Shown piece after piece: positions 34,760-43,287 of a DNA stretch of 64,000 bases (within the stretch, counting starts at the first letter, position 1; each line of letters begins with the position of its first letter). Below the pieces are notes generated by a model. It did not search any database. It was not told where the DNA came from and saw nothing but the letters and a program-made list of their open reading frames with translations. This DNA comes from Lachnospiraceae bacterium A2 (GTDB lineage: Bacteria; Bacillota; Clostridia; Lachnospirales; Lachnospiraceae). The stretch lies in contig KE159639.1 of NCBI GenBank assembly GCA_000403315.2, positions 103,323 through 167,322 of the forward strand. Reading direction: 5' to 3'. A program made the position numbers and the translations under genes.

Positions 34760-36151
34760 CTAGCTGCTGTGCCGGCGTGCAAGCTCTGCCACATTTTCCT
34801 CCACCCGCCGTTTGCCCAGCGGGTAAATGAACCACAGGCAGAGGGCAACCAGCACAAAGCCGGAGGCAGGCGCGATACAGGACATTTTAAAAATCCCTTC
34901 CGTCACATCCGGGTCAAAAGCCGTGGCCTGTGTGTAGCCAACCATGGAAAGGAGCACCCCCGTCAGCCCGGAGGACAGCGCCTGCCCAACCTTCCTTGCA
35001 AAAGAATAAACAGCATAAATTGTCCCATCCTCCCGGATGCCGTTTGTTACCTCTGCGTCATCAATCACATCGGTAATCATTGCCCAGATCACCGTATTGA
35101 AAAATCCCATCCCCACATAAGCCACCGTGAAAAACCCTACATAGACAAAAGGATTTGCCGGATGGACAAAAAAGCAAATCAGGAATACCGCTGCAGAGCC
35201 CAGGCAGGATGCAATAGACAGTTCTTTTTTCCCAAACTGGGTGGAAATTTTCACTGCCAGCGGCGCGCAGATTGCCAGCACTGCAATGGAGCCTGCCAGC
35301 GTAGAAGCAGACTGGGCTTTAGGGCTCCCGTAAAAATTAGGGAATACAAATCCTGCCATCCCCTGCATGGTAAGCTGAGCCAGCAGCAGGGCAATGGCTG
35401 CTGCAATAATCCCAAGCAAGGCGCGGTTGGTTGCCAAGCTTTTCAAAAGCCTGCCGACCTCCAGCTTCTGGTTGTTTGCTGGGACATCCACCCGTTCCCG
35501 CACAAAACGGAAGCAGAGCAGGTAACAGATAATTGCCAGCACGCTGAATACCCCGGCGATGACGGTCATGCGGGAGCCTGACAGGACGGTATTCCCATTT
35601 ACCGTTACAAATGCAAACAGCGGCGTGCCAACCCCAATTACAAGCCCTGCCAGCGTAGCCCCAATTGTCCTCCAGGTGGACAGCTCCGCCCGGTCTTTCG
35701 GGTCTGACGAAACCGCAGAGGCCATGGAGCCATATGGGATGTTGATGGATGTGTAAAAAATGGATCCCCACAGTATGTAGGTCGCCACCATCCAAAATAC
35801 CTTGAACCCATACGCCATATTTACAAAGCCTGACTGGTAAATTAAAAACGAAGCGATTGCCACAGGGCCGCTCATCCGTTTCACCCATGGGCGGAATTTC
35901 CCTTCCTCCGTAGGCTTGGAACGGTCCACAATCTGCCCCATGGTTACGTCGGTAAAGGCATCGATAAACCGGGCCGCCATCATCAGCCCCCCTACAAGCC
36001 CAGCGCTGATCCCCATTACGTCTGTGTAAAATTTCAGCATAAAGCTGGAAGATAAAATAAATGTGAAATCATTCCCAAAATCACCAAACATATAGCCTAC
36101 CTTGTCCTTCATGCCAAATGGCCGGACGGAAAGCCGCGCACCTGATCCCAT
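34760..36151 (-). CDS. GPH-family glycoside/hexuronide:cation symporter
   Basis: This membrane protein of 463 residues has 12 predicted helices. MKDKVGYMFGDFGNDFTF at the start, the MMAARFIDAFTDVTMG motif and GKFRPWV between helices are signatures of the MelB/GusB/XynB family (MFS_2). It brings glycosides or glucuronides into the cell with Na+ or H+. It lies between the GH2 glycosidase (113 bases upstream) and the SDR, forming one pathway: import, hydrolysis, then reduction of the released sugar acid. Confidence 0.92.
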   Translation of the reverse strand: MGSGARLSVRPFGMKDKVGYMFGDFGNDFTFILSSSFMLKFYTDVMGISAGLVGGLMMAARFIDAFTDVTMGQIVDRSKPTEEGKFRPWVKRMSGPVAIASFLIYQSGFVNMAYGFKVFWMVATYILWGSIFYTSINIPYGSMASAVSSDPKDRAELSTWRTIGATLAGLVIGVGTPLFAFVTVNGNTVLSGSRMTVIAGVFSVLAIICYLLCFRFVRERVDVPANNQKLEVGRLLKSLATNRALLGIIAAAIALLLAQLTMQGMAGFVFPNFYGSPKAQSASTLAGSIAVLAICAPLAVKISTQFGKKELSIASCLGSAAVFLICFFVHPANPFVYVGFFTVAYVGMGFFNTVIWAMITDVIDDAEVTNGIREDGTIYAVYSFARKVGQALSSGLTGVLLSMVGYTQATAFDPDVTEGIFKMSCIAPASGFVLVALCLWFIYPLGKRRVEENVAELARRHSS

Positions 36152-36264
36152 GCTGTTCCCTCCCTTTTCTCCAATTTACTGCCTGTAAGAGTATTTGCAG
36201 TTTTTCATTTCTTATGCCTGCCAAATACGACCTGCTGCAGCATACGAAGAAGCCTAATCGCCCG

Positions 36265-38535
36265 TTAATCCTCCCGGCTAATCTGGATTAACTGGGCGTT
36301 CAGGCTTTCCACAAACCCTTCCGGCATCATGGAACCAGCCATATTGGCCATATCCTCCGGCTTCATGGTTTTCATCATGTCCCACATTCCCTGCCCCGGA
36401 GCCAGGTCGAAGTTAGTCGCCAGCTTAATGGCCTTTGCAGTGATTTCCATGGCTTTTGGGGATTTGGAGATTTCTTCCATGGTACAGCGCACATTGTATT
36501 TGCCTTCCGGGAACTCCATCGGGGCTTTCAAATCCAGGTTCCCTGCCAGCCTGAACCAGTTTGCCACGCCCTCTGCCCGCTCATTCACCTCCGGAAGCAC
36601 ATAAATGTCTGGCTCTTTGTCCACTTTTTCAATTGCCATGCTGTCCTTTACGCCCCCTGCCACTGCAAGGATGGTGTTAAAGCCATTTTTTAAGGCAACG
36701 GAAAACACAAAGACTTTCTCTGCGCTCTTGACGCTTTCCAGTTCCCCATTGACAAACAGGGAAACGGTGGGCTGGTTGGAGTATATCCGGATTTCCGTGG
36801 TTTCCCCTGCCCTCTGGGCATACCGCCTGCCGCAGAGATGGACCATGGGCTCCTTGTTCCAGTATGCCTTGTAAATATAATAGCTGTCTTTCTTCGTTTT
36901 CCGGTCCATGGTAACAAGCCCCTTGTTGTTCCGTCCGGCTACCCCGCCCTCGTTTCTGGCTGCGCACCCAAAATCAAACATGTTCCACACATGGCTGGAC
37001 CAAATCCAAGGCCGCTCCTCCAGAACTTTTGCCATATGCTCATGGTACAGAGCCTGATACTCCTCGCTGTAGTCCTTGCAGGCAGGGCTTGGCCCATGAT
37101 AGGTAACAATCCCCTCACAGCCATATTCCGAAAGCCCTATGGCAATATCTGGATGCTCCGCGTGGTATTTGTCAAACCATGGCCCATTGTCCTCCATTTT
37201 CCCGCCATACCAGCCAAAATAGTGGTTATAGCTTTCCACATCTGTAATCCCATGCACCGGGCTGCTGGTGGGGGTCATGGAAACATGGGCAATGGTGGTA
37301 AGCCGGGTCTTATCCATCCTTTTGCACAGCTCATTCAGTTCCTTATGGTTTTCCACCAACTGCCCTGAGATGCCGCCGATTAAAATTTCATTGGAAATGC
37401 CCCAGAAGCAGATGCTGGGATGGTTGTAATTCTGGAGCACCAGTTCCTTTAGCTGGGTGATGCAGTTCTGGTGGGCTGCCGGATCCTTCTCCATCACGCT
37501 GATAAATGGGATTTCTGCCCACACCACAAACCCCAGCTCGTCACAAGCATCGTAAAAATCTTTGGAATGCTGGTAATGGGCCAGACGGATGGTATTCGCC
37601 CCCAGCTCCTTAATCATCCGGGCATCGCTGTAGTGATCCTCCCTTGTCAGTGCATTTCCCTTGTAAAGCATGTCCTGATGGCGGCTTACGCCCCTTAAGG
37701 GCGTGGGGATCCCGTTTAAAATAAATCCCTTGTCCGGGTCGCAGGAAAAGCTGCGGACGCCTGCCCTTGCAGATACCTCGTCGTAGGCTTCATTGCGCCG
37801 CTGCAAGGTGGCTGTCACCGTATACAGGTATGGGTGTTCGCAGTCCCATAAAACGGCATCCGGTACATAAACCTCCACTTCCGTGCTGTCTGCAGGCCGC
37901 ACGGCGCTTGCTACTTCTTTCCCATCTGCATCCCGGACGCTGTATAAAACGGTAAAGTTTTCATCTGCATTTACTACCCAGGATTCCAGCTTAAACGTTG
38001 CCCCGCCATTGCTGCATGGGGAAGGCGACACCATAAGCCCGCTGCTGCCCCAATGCTCCAAATCAAAATGGGCGTCCGGCACGCTGATTAAGTTCACGCC
38101 CCGGTACAGCCCCCCATAAAAGGTAAAATCTGCGGACTGAGGGTAGACGCTGCTTTTCTTCTCATTGCTGCATGCAATGGCTAGGAGGTTTTCCCCTTCT
38201 TCCTTGCAGGCGTCTGTAATGTCCGCACGGAACAGGGAATACCCCCCTTCGTGGTAAAATTCCCCTTTGCCATTGACATAGACGGTCGCCTGTTGGCCGG
38301 CTGCTAAGACTTCAAGGAACACGCGCCCTCCTTTCAGCGGCTGCCTGGGCGTTTCAAAGGTTTTGGCATACCAATAGCACCCCCTGTCATAATTGCCGTT
38401 CCCGTCGTGCCCGTCCACGGAATTCCAAGTGTGGGGCAGGTCTATGGACTGCCAGCTTTCCGGCATTTTTTCTGGGAGCGGACCGTTTTCTTTGGAAAAT
38501 TTCCACTTCTGGTTCAGGTTGATGATGTTTCGCAT
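36265..38535 (-). CDS. GH2 glycoside hydrolase, beta-glucuronidase or beta-galactosidase
   Basis: This protein has 756 residues. A jelly-roll sugar-binding domain (about 1-170), an Ig-like domain (about 175-275) and a TIM barrel (about 280-590) are seen. HPSICFWGISNE holds the acid/base Glu and GLSEYGCEG the nucleophile. GRNNKGLV contains an N-x-K motif like the one that holds the glucuronate carboxylate in gut beta-glucuronidases, but similar sequences occur in GH2 galactosidases. An extra C-terminal part of ~90 residues (with MMKTMKPEDMANMAG) is unusual. No signal peptide: the enzyme is cytoplasmic. Symporter and SDR neighbours favour glucuronides. AGGAGG supports the ATG at 38535. Confidence 0.85.
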   Translation of the reverse strand: MRNIINLNQKWKFSKENGPLPEKMPESWQSIDLPHTWNSVDGHDGNGNYDRGCYWYAKTFETPRQPLKGGRVFLEVLAAGQQATVYVNGKGEFYHEGGYSLFRADITDACKEEGENLLAIACSNEKKSSVYPQSADFTFYGGLYRGVNLISVPDAHFDLEHWGSSGLMVSPSPCSNGGATFKLESWVVNADENFTVLYSVRDADGKEVASAVRPADSTEVEVYVPDAVLWDCEHPYLYTVTATLQRRNEAYDEVSARAGVRSFSCDPDKGFILNGIPTPLRGVSRHQDMLYKGNALTREDHYSDARMIKELGANTIRLAHYQHSKDFYDACDELGFVVWAEIPFISVMEKDPAAHQNCITQLKELVLQNYNHPSICFWGISNEILIGGISGQLVENHKELNELCKRMDKTRLTTIAHVSMTPTSSPVHGITDVESYNHYFGWYGGKMEDNGPWFDKYHAEHPDIAIGLSEYGCEGIVTYHGPSPACKDYSEEYQALYHEHMAKVLEERPWIWSSHVWNMFDFGCAARNEGGVAGRNNKGLVTMDRKTKKDSYYIYKAYWNKEPMVHLCGRRYAQRAGETTEIRIYSNQPTVSLFVNGELESVKSAEKVFVFSVALKNGFNTILAVAGGVKDSMAIEKVDKEPDIYVLPEVNERAEGVANWFRLAGNLDLKAPMEFPEGKYNVRCTMEEISKSPKAMEITAKAIKLATNFDLAPGQGMWDMMKTMKPEDMANMAGSMMPEGFVESLNAQLIQISRED

Positions 38536-38578
38536 GTGGTTCCTCCTTTTTATGTTTGCATTGCTTTTATTTTGCGTT

Positions 38579-38594
38579 TGTTCCACTAGAAACA
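38579..38594. promoter_or_regulatory. Candidate operator upstream of the GH2 operon
   Basis: TGTTCCACTAGAAACA is an imperfect 16-bp palindrome about 44 bases before the GH2 ATG, where a repressor could act. No regulator gene is adjacent, so the protein that would bind is unknown. Confidence 0.35.
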
Positions 38595-38667
38595 TGTGTG
38601 AAAAAGGAGGAACATATTTCTAAATTTGGGAAATACTGGAATTTCAGCTAAGAAAGCGGGAGAAAAT

Positions 38668-38850
38668 ATGTTTGAGGGCTTTGATTTTACGAATTTTTGG
38701 GAAGACAGTGCATATGCATTGGAAGAATATGTGAGCAAACCGCCTTCCGATGAACTAATTGCCCGCGTGGAACAAGAATTAGGTTATAAGTTGCCTGCCT
38801 CTTATATTTGGTTGATGAAACAACATATCACCAAAAAGCAAGACGCATAA
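38668..38850 (+). pseudogene. SMI1/KNR4-family gene, N-terminal fragment
   Basis: The frame begins at an ATG with GGGAG upstream and gives about 60 residues. Residues 1-52 (EELIARVEQELGYKLP-like region and ASYIWLMKQH) match the start of SMI1/KNR4 proteins, which act as immunity proteins for secreted toxins in many bacteria. After KQH the match stops and unrelated sequence follows until a TAA. Full members have 130 or more residues. The break is at about 38824 and marks the left edge of the AT-rich island. Confidence 0.7.
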
Positions 38851-38975
38851 TACGCAGAGCCGGCAGGCTGATTGAAAAGGTGTTTGAGCAGAACGCTGAA
38901 CAGCGGGCAGTGGATTTAAGGCTTGTACTCCGCACACTTCGGGAAATAGCCGACATTAAGGAACTTACCTCTACG
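38826..38975 (+). pseudogene. Remnant of an unrecognised gene at the island edge
   Basis: In a second frame the sequence reads a protein-like stretch with RRAGRLIEKVFEQNAEQ and VLRTLREIADIKEL, without a start of its own. It looks like the C-terminal helix region of a DNA-binding or phage-packaging protein, but I do not recognise it with confidence. It overlaps the 3' end of the ABC ATPase gene on the other strand. It is more GC-rich than the island that follows. Confidence 0.3.
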
Positions 38976-39653
38976 CTTGTCAATTTTATCGGCTTTTTCA
39001 AGATGAATTACTCTATCATGACGATTCGCTATTTCCAAATCATGGGTTACAGTAATAATAGTCGTGTTAAATTCTTTGTTCATTTTAAAAAGCAGGGTTA
39101 CAATTCTTTCTCTGTTCTCCATATCCAGAGACGCTGTTGGCTCATCAGCCAAAATAATTTGAGGTTTCATAATGATTCCTCTGGCAAATACAGCCCTGGC
39201 TTTTTCTCCGCCAGAACATTCAAGCGGCTTCTTTTTTAATATTGGTTTAATACCGATTGCATCAACTACACTTTCGAAATCCTCTGGCTTAAACTCTTTT
39301 TTCCCAGAGCCTGCGTAAAGTAAAGGCAATTTAATATTATCTTCAATCGTCAAAGAATTGATAAGTGCTGATTCTTGAAGAATAAAACCAATCTTTTGAT
39401 TTCGCCATTGTGCTAACTCATTTGTATGTAGATTATTAGTGAGTGAACCCAAAAGAGCATATTCACCGTTATAGTTTCTATCTATCAATCCGATAATATT
39501 AAGCAAAGAGCTTTTTCCTACTCCAGATTCGCCTACAATGGCAATTTTTTCACCATCTGCGACTTCAAGTTTGAAGTCATTTAATATTGAAATCTGTGCT
39601 TTTTTGCTTTCATAGATTTTTTCTTTCACGCTTAAATCAATAATTTTTGTCAT
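38916..39653 (-). CDS. MacB/LolD-type ABC ATPase, C-terminus altered at island edge
   Basis: The protein has about 245 residues: Walker A GESGVGKSSLL, Q-loop FILQES, signature ECSGGEKARAVFARG, Walker B IILADEPTASLD and switch His in VTHD. It belongs to the MacB/LolD group and pairs with the permease encoded just before it (4-base ATGA overlap). The last ~18 residues run antisense through the gene remnant at 38826-38975. The natural end was therefore probably lost at the junction and a new stop recruited. Catalytic parts are complete. Codon use is AT-rich, unlike the surrounding genome. Confidence 0.88.
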   Translation of the reverse strand: MTKIIDLSVKEKIYESKKAQISILNDFKLEVADGEKIAIVGESGVGKSSLLNIIGLIDRNYNGEYALLGSLTNNLHTNELAQWRNQKIGFILQESALINSLTIEDNIKLPLLYAGSGKKEFKPEDFESVVDAIGIKPILKKKPLECSGGEKARAVFARGIIMKPQIILADEPTASLDMENRERIVTLLFKMNKEFNTTIITVTHDLEIANRHDRVIHLEKADKIDKRRGKFLNVGYFPKCAEYKP

Positions 39654-40867
39654 TGTAACACCCCCAAGGAAATTGGAATTTTTTTGATTTTCCATAACAT
39701 ACTCTCCGCAGCAATTACTCCGATAAGAATATCAGAAGCAGCTACTAACAATAAAGCCAACCAGTCCATACCTATCAAACCAAATAATCCATATGTGGCA
39801 AAGGTGGCATCTTTTCTTAGCCAGCATCCATATCTGTCAAAAGCAGTGATTATAAAAATAACTATTAGGTTAATAAACGAAAGTATCCCGAAATAACCAT
39901 AAAAAATTTTTTTTAACTTTGAATAACTTAATCCAACCAACAGATTGATTGTAAATTCTTTTAACATTAAACGGACACTGACTAATGCGTTCCAAACAGA
40001 AAGACAAGTTATAACTACAAGCAAAACAAAGGCTGTTATGCTTATGATTTTTAAGGTATGAAGATAATACTCATTGAAATAATCATAATTTTCCTGTTGG
40101 CTAAAGAAATTAAATTTTAAGCCCAAATTATCTTCGATAACCTCACCTAAATCTGCTATTTGTTCTTTTGTGCTTTGCAGAATTGTAATATCCATGAGAC
40201 CATTTAATCGAAGGTCTATATTTGCGTGATTCATAAATTCCTCATTCACAGGAACGAGAATCGAAAAATTGTAATATGTCTTGGAATTGAGAGCATAATA
40301 ATTGGAATGGTAAGCATTTTGCTTCAAAACCCCTTGAACTTTTAGAGTTATTGGTTGTCCAAGGATAGATTCTTCAATTTTTATTTTTGACCCAACGGGG
40401 TATGTTGTACTTAACCCTTTTCCTATTAAAACTGGTATTTCCCCATCAAATTGGTAATTAAAATCTACATCTGCCCCTTGTGAAAGCTCAAATTGATTTA
40501 ATTTATAATACTCCTCATTCATATAGCCTAATGATATTTCCATATCATCAGTGTTAGATATGGATGCAATAAATCCATCTGTATAAAAAGCATAATTAAA
40601 GTTATTGTTCAAATAGTCGTATACTGCTTGTATTCCATTTTCGTTAATTAGACCCATATCCATATGACTGTTTGGGTCTAAATTAGCGATGTAAATTCCT
40701 TCTTGATTGATATATTTTGTTTCCTGATACCCTTGAAAAGTTGATAAAATTGAACGAGCAGCAGTAAAGGTTATGTAATTCGCCATGCAAAGCAACAGAA
40801 TCATACCTATGCCAAGTATCGCTTTTCTTAAAAATATTTTTGAAACAATAAACCTAAAAATTTTCAT
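39650..40867 (-). CDS. FtsX/MacB-like ABC permease
   Basis: This protein has about 405 residues. One helix at about 14-35, a large extracytoplasmic domain of ~220 residues and three C-terminal helices (about 275-400) give the MacB/FtsX layout. The second and third helices carry LLVGLSYSKLKKIFYGYFG, resembling the coupling region. The ATG at 40867 lies inside the preceding gene's end. Together with the ATPase it probably acts in envelope defence or peptide extrusion and is likely switched by the sigma factor upstream. Confidence 0.78.
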   Translation of the reverse strand: MKIFRFIVSKIFLRKAILGIGMILLLCMANYITFTAARSILSTFQGYQETKYINQEGIYIANLDPNSHMDMGLINENGIQAVYDYLNNNFNYAFYTDGFIASISNTDDMEISLGYMNEEYYKLNQFELSQGADVDFNYQFDGEIPVLIGKGLSTTYPVGSKIKIEESILGQPITLKVQGVLKQNAYHSNYYALNSKTYYNFSILVPVNEEFMNHANIDLRLNGLMDITILQSTKEQIADLGEVIEDNLGLKFNFFSQQENYDYFNEYYLHTLKIISITAFVLLVVITCLSVWNALVSVRLMLKEFTINLLVGLSYSKLKKIFYGYFGILSFINLIVIFIITAFDRYGCWLRKDATFATYGLFGLIGMDWLALLLVAASDILIGVIAAESMLWKIKKIPISLGVLQ

Positions 40868-41300
40868 ATTTCCGCACCTGCCTTGCACTAATTAGTATGT
40901 ATGTTATCAAAATGAGAACTAAGTAAAAGTTGCTGAAAAAGTTGAAATCCAAATAAGCATTTGCTAAAACCGATAGAAGGTAAACGGGAATTAATATCGT
41001 TAAGCTATCCCGTATATACCGAGTTGTGATATGAAATACAGTACCTCCCACAAGTATTCTGCAAAATATTTCTGCCTTTTTCCTTTGCAGCATTTGATAA
41101 TGAAAAACCATCACAATGAATGTAAATAACGAAACCACTAAGGGCTGGTAATCAATAAAGTTTTTCAAAAAAGCTTTTAGAAGATAAGAATCCAAATCTA
41201 AAGTCTTTACATAATCCAAAAGCAAATTTAGAGAAAAGCAGAGAATATATGCAAAACTTAGCTCTAACATATCTGTTAGCCTAAATATAGATTTTTTCAT
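40854..41300 (-). CDS. Small integral membrane protein of the island operon
   Basis: This protein of 148 residues has about four hydrophobic helices and a basic C-terminus. No family was recognised. It overlaps the permease gene by 14 bases and follows the anti-sigma gene by 26, so it is part of the operon. It may be an accessory membrane subunit. Confidence 0.65.
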   Translation of the reverse strand: MKKSIFRLTDMLELSFAYILCFSLNLLLDYVKTLDLDSYLLKAFLKNFIDYQPLVVSLFTFIVMVFHYQMLQRKKAEIFCRILVGGTVFHITTRYIRDSLTILIPVYLLSVLANAYLDFNFFSNFYLVLILITYILISARQVRKYENF

Positions 41301-41326
41301 GGTCTACCCCTTTAACGTATTGAGCG

Positions 41327-42232
41327 TTAATTTCTATCTTTCTTTTGTGATGTTCCTATCTTTGCTTTATAAAGAGATTTCGCTGTCAACATTGCAAAAT
41401 AAAACAGCATAGCAACCAGAATAATAACGCAAAAATCTCGTTGTGACGAATAACTCATAAAGTTGATTCCTTTTGTGCAAAGATGAGCTGCCATATAGGA
41501 AATTGGGAAAAGTATAGCTCTGTCAATCCATACAATTGTTGCTTGCTTGTTTTTTAATAAAAACCGCAGAACTGCAAGTATGACAAGGACAAGGAACGCT
41601 AACATAAAATATGGCAGGAAAATTTGTCTTGGCAATGTTACAGTGTCTTGATAAGCATTATCATTTGTCCCATAAATCAATACATCTTCGGAACCATCAT
41701 TTTGAGCATAGAAAATCTGAATGTTCGTTTCTCTAGCAGAGGGAATAACCATATTTTGTTTTCCACGATTAGACGAATATATGTCCCAAGTCGTAGTCCA
41801 AGCATTTATCTGATAAATCTCTGTTTCATCATTAAACTCTTTCATACAGCTATAACCTGTTACCTTATTATCAAAGGCGATGGTAATGCTCCCGTCAGCA
41901 CCACTATTAACATTGAACAAGTCATCGGAATAGGGAAAAAATTTAGGTGATGTTAAAATTCCAAAGAGAACCGTTACTATGGCACATGCCAAAATCGCTG
42001 TTAAAAAAACAGTCTGAAGGCGTTTGATAAATAACTCCTTTTTTATTCTTTTTAGCGGAACAATATCAGCGTCTGGGATAATGTCTGCGGGTTTCCGCAT
42101 ATGTTCAAACTCTGCACGGCACGCTTCACAATGTTCGAGATGTTCACTAACAAACTCTCGTGTATCCGTACTTACCATGTCTTCTACATAAAGCGGAAGG
42201 ATATCTCTGATTAAATTACATTTATTATTCAT
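41327..42232 (-). CDS. Zinc-finger anti-sigma factor
   Basis: This protein of 301 residues starts MNNKCNLIRDILPLYVEDM, followed by HLEHCEACRAEF, the HxxxCxxC zinc-binding anti-sigma motif (zf-HC2). A membrane helix at about 72-92 leads to an external domain of ~100 residues and two or three more helices near the C-terminus. It overlaps the sigma gene by 8 bases. It should hold the cognate ECF sigma factor at the membrane until a signal arrives. Confidence 0.88.
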   Translation of the reverse strand: MNNKCNLIRDILPLYVEDMVSTDTREFVSEHLEHCEACRAEFEHMRKPADIIPDADIVPLKRIKKELFIKRLQTVFLTAILACAIVTVLFGILTSPKFFPYSDDLFNVNSGADGSITIAFDNKVTGYSCMKEFNDETEIYQINAWTTTWDIYSSNRGKQNMVIPSARETNIQIFYAQNDGSEDVLIYGTNDNAYQDTVTLPRQIFLPYFMLAFLVLVILAVLRFLLKNKQATIVWIDRAILFPISYMAAHLCTKGINFMSYSSQRDFCVIILVAMLFYFAMLTAKSLYKAKIGTSQKKDRN

Positions 42233-42725
42233 CTTTGTCCTCCATTTGAGTTAATATTTTATTTCTTGCCCGGTGATAAGTGACGCAAGCCCAGTTATCT
42301 GTTTTTTGGAAAATATCTGCAATCTGTTTAAAGCTCAACTCTCCAAAGACCCGTAACATAAAAACTTCCTTATAAGGTTCAGCTAAATTATGCAACAGGA
42401 GATGTATTTGCATCGCATCATATTGCTTTGATATTTGTTCCTCAATGGTATCTTGATTGTCGGGGAAATCAATATCATCAATATTTTCAACACGCTGCTG
42501 CTTTTTCAAGTAGGAGAAATAACAGTTTTTTGCAATTTGGCAAAGCCAGACACGGACATCTGTTTCACCACGAAAATTATCTATGGAACGCATTGCCTTA
42601 AAAAAAGTTTCGCTTGTGATTTCTTCTGCAATACTTTCGTCTTTTGACAGCTTTTTGAGAAAAAGAAATACATCATTAAAGTATTTTATATAAATCTTCT
42701 CAAATTCTTCTTCGAAACCTGCCAC
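42225..42725 (-). CDS. ECF sigma factor of the AT-rich island
   Basis: This protein of 166 residues has region 2 (SIAEEITSETFFKAMRSID, VRVWLCQIAKNCYFSYLKK) and region 4 (EVFMLRVFGELSFKQIADI, WACVTYHRARNKIL). The start is a GTG at 42725 with a strong AGGAGG site. It heads an operon with anti-sigma factor, membrane protein, permease and ATPase, and probably controls the whole unit. An inverted repeat (CTTGTAAGA/TCTTATAAG) lies in the 30 bases upstream of the ribosome site. Confidence 0.92.
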   Translation of the reverse strand: MAGFEEEFEKIYIKYFNDVFLFLKKLSKDESIAEEITSETFFKAMRSIDNFRGETDVRVWLCQIAKNCYFSYLKKQQRVENIDDIDFPDNQDTIEEQISKQYDAMQIHLLLHNLAEPYKEVFMLRVFGELSFKQIADIFQKTDNWACVTYHRARNKILTQMEDKDE

Positions 42726-42771
42726 TTTCTCACCTCCTACTCACTTATAAGACTTCGCATTTCAAAAAATC

Positions 42772-42967
42772 TTACAAGTTTTTTGAACTATTTTTCTTTT
42801 TCTTTTTTCGTGCATCGTCTGGCTTAAAAGTATTTTGCGGAATAAGCCACACACGATTTAACCGCCGGAGTAATATTTAAGGCTCCCTCAACATGGTTTT
42901 CCTTGCAAAGCCGTTGTACCCACCTAAGCGATACATTCCATTTTTCTGCGGCTTCCTGTGGTGTCAT
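42772..42967 (-). pseudogene. Small HTH (excisionase/MerR-like) gene broken by a 19-bp insertion
   Basis: From the ATG at 42967 the frame reads MTPQEAAEKWNVSLRWVQRL, a winged-helix DNA-binding start, then goes wrong after ENHVEGAL and stops early. Removing 19 bases at 42856-42874, flanked by a 6-bp ATTTAA repeat, restores one continuous frame of 58 codons and a TAA. The restored end reads RVWLIPQNTFKPDDARKKKKK, the normal finish of this small family. The insert matches the hairpin at 21308-21326 with one mismatch. The gene is therefore probably inactivated. These proteins are common in mobile regions, which fits the island edge. Confidence 0.85.
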
Positions 42968-43039
42968 AACGATGGACACCCTTGGTCTTGGCTATATCCT
43001 TCCCACTACTAGGGCGGATTAGGGACTTTCACCCATAAA

Positions 43040-43249
43040 AAAGTGGGCAATCCCACTTCAGCTCCCCTACCCCTCAATCATGAGGGGCTTGGACACTTTG
43101 CGCGCCGAGTGCGGTCACACAGTGACATCTTCTATTCGCACGAGTACCCTCGCTTCGCTGGGGCAGACCCTGCGCATATTATTTTTTATCTTATAGGAAA
43201 GACACTTTCACGCTTTATCGTGGCAATGTCTTTCCTATAAGATAAAAAA
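43040..43249. repeat. Multi-hairpin repeat, copy A
   Basis: The segment starts with a ~77-base module (43040-43116) having AAGTGGGcaatCCCACTT and CCCCTcaatcatgAGGGG hairpins, about 90 percent like 56986-57063. It ends with a perfect 23-bp stem (43182-43204 with 43227-43249) whose loop holds a small CACG/CGTG hairpin. The right stem has A-runs and T-runs at its ends, so it could stop transcription from both sides. It fills the gap between the HTH pseudogene and an ABC permease gene. Confidence 0.8.
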
Positions 43250-43287
43250 CCGCACCCATGTCCTTCCACACAGGCGCGGCAATTGCG

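Noticed and set aside
34514..35581. Plus-strand frame of 355 codons
   Set aside because: It runs antisense to the SDR and GPH symporter genes, whose motifs are unambiguous. The composition is that of a shadow frame.
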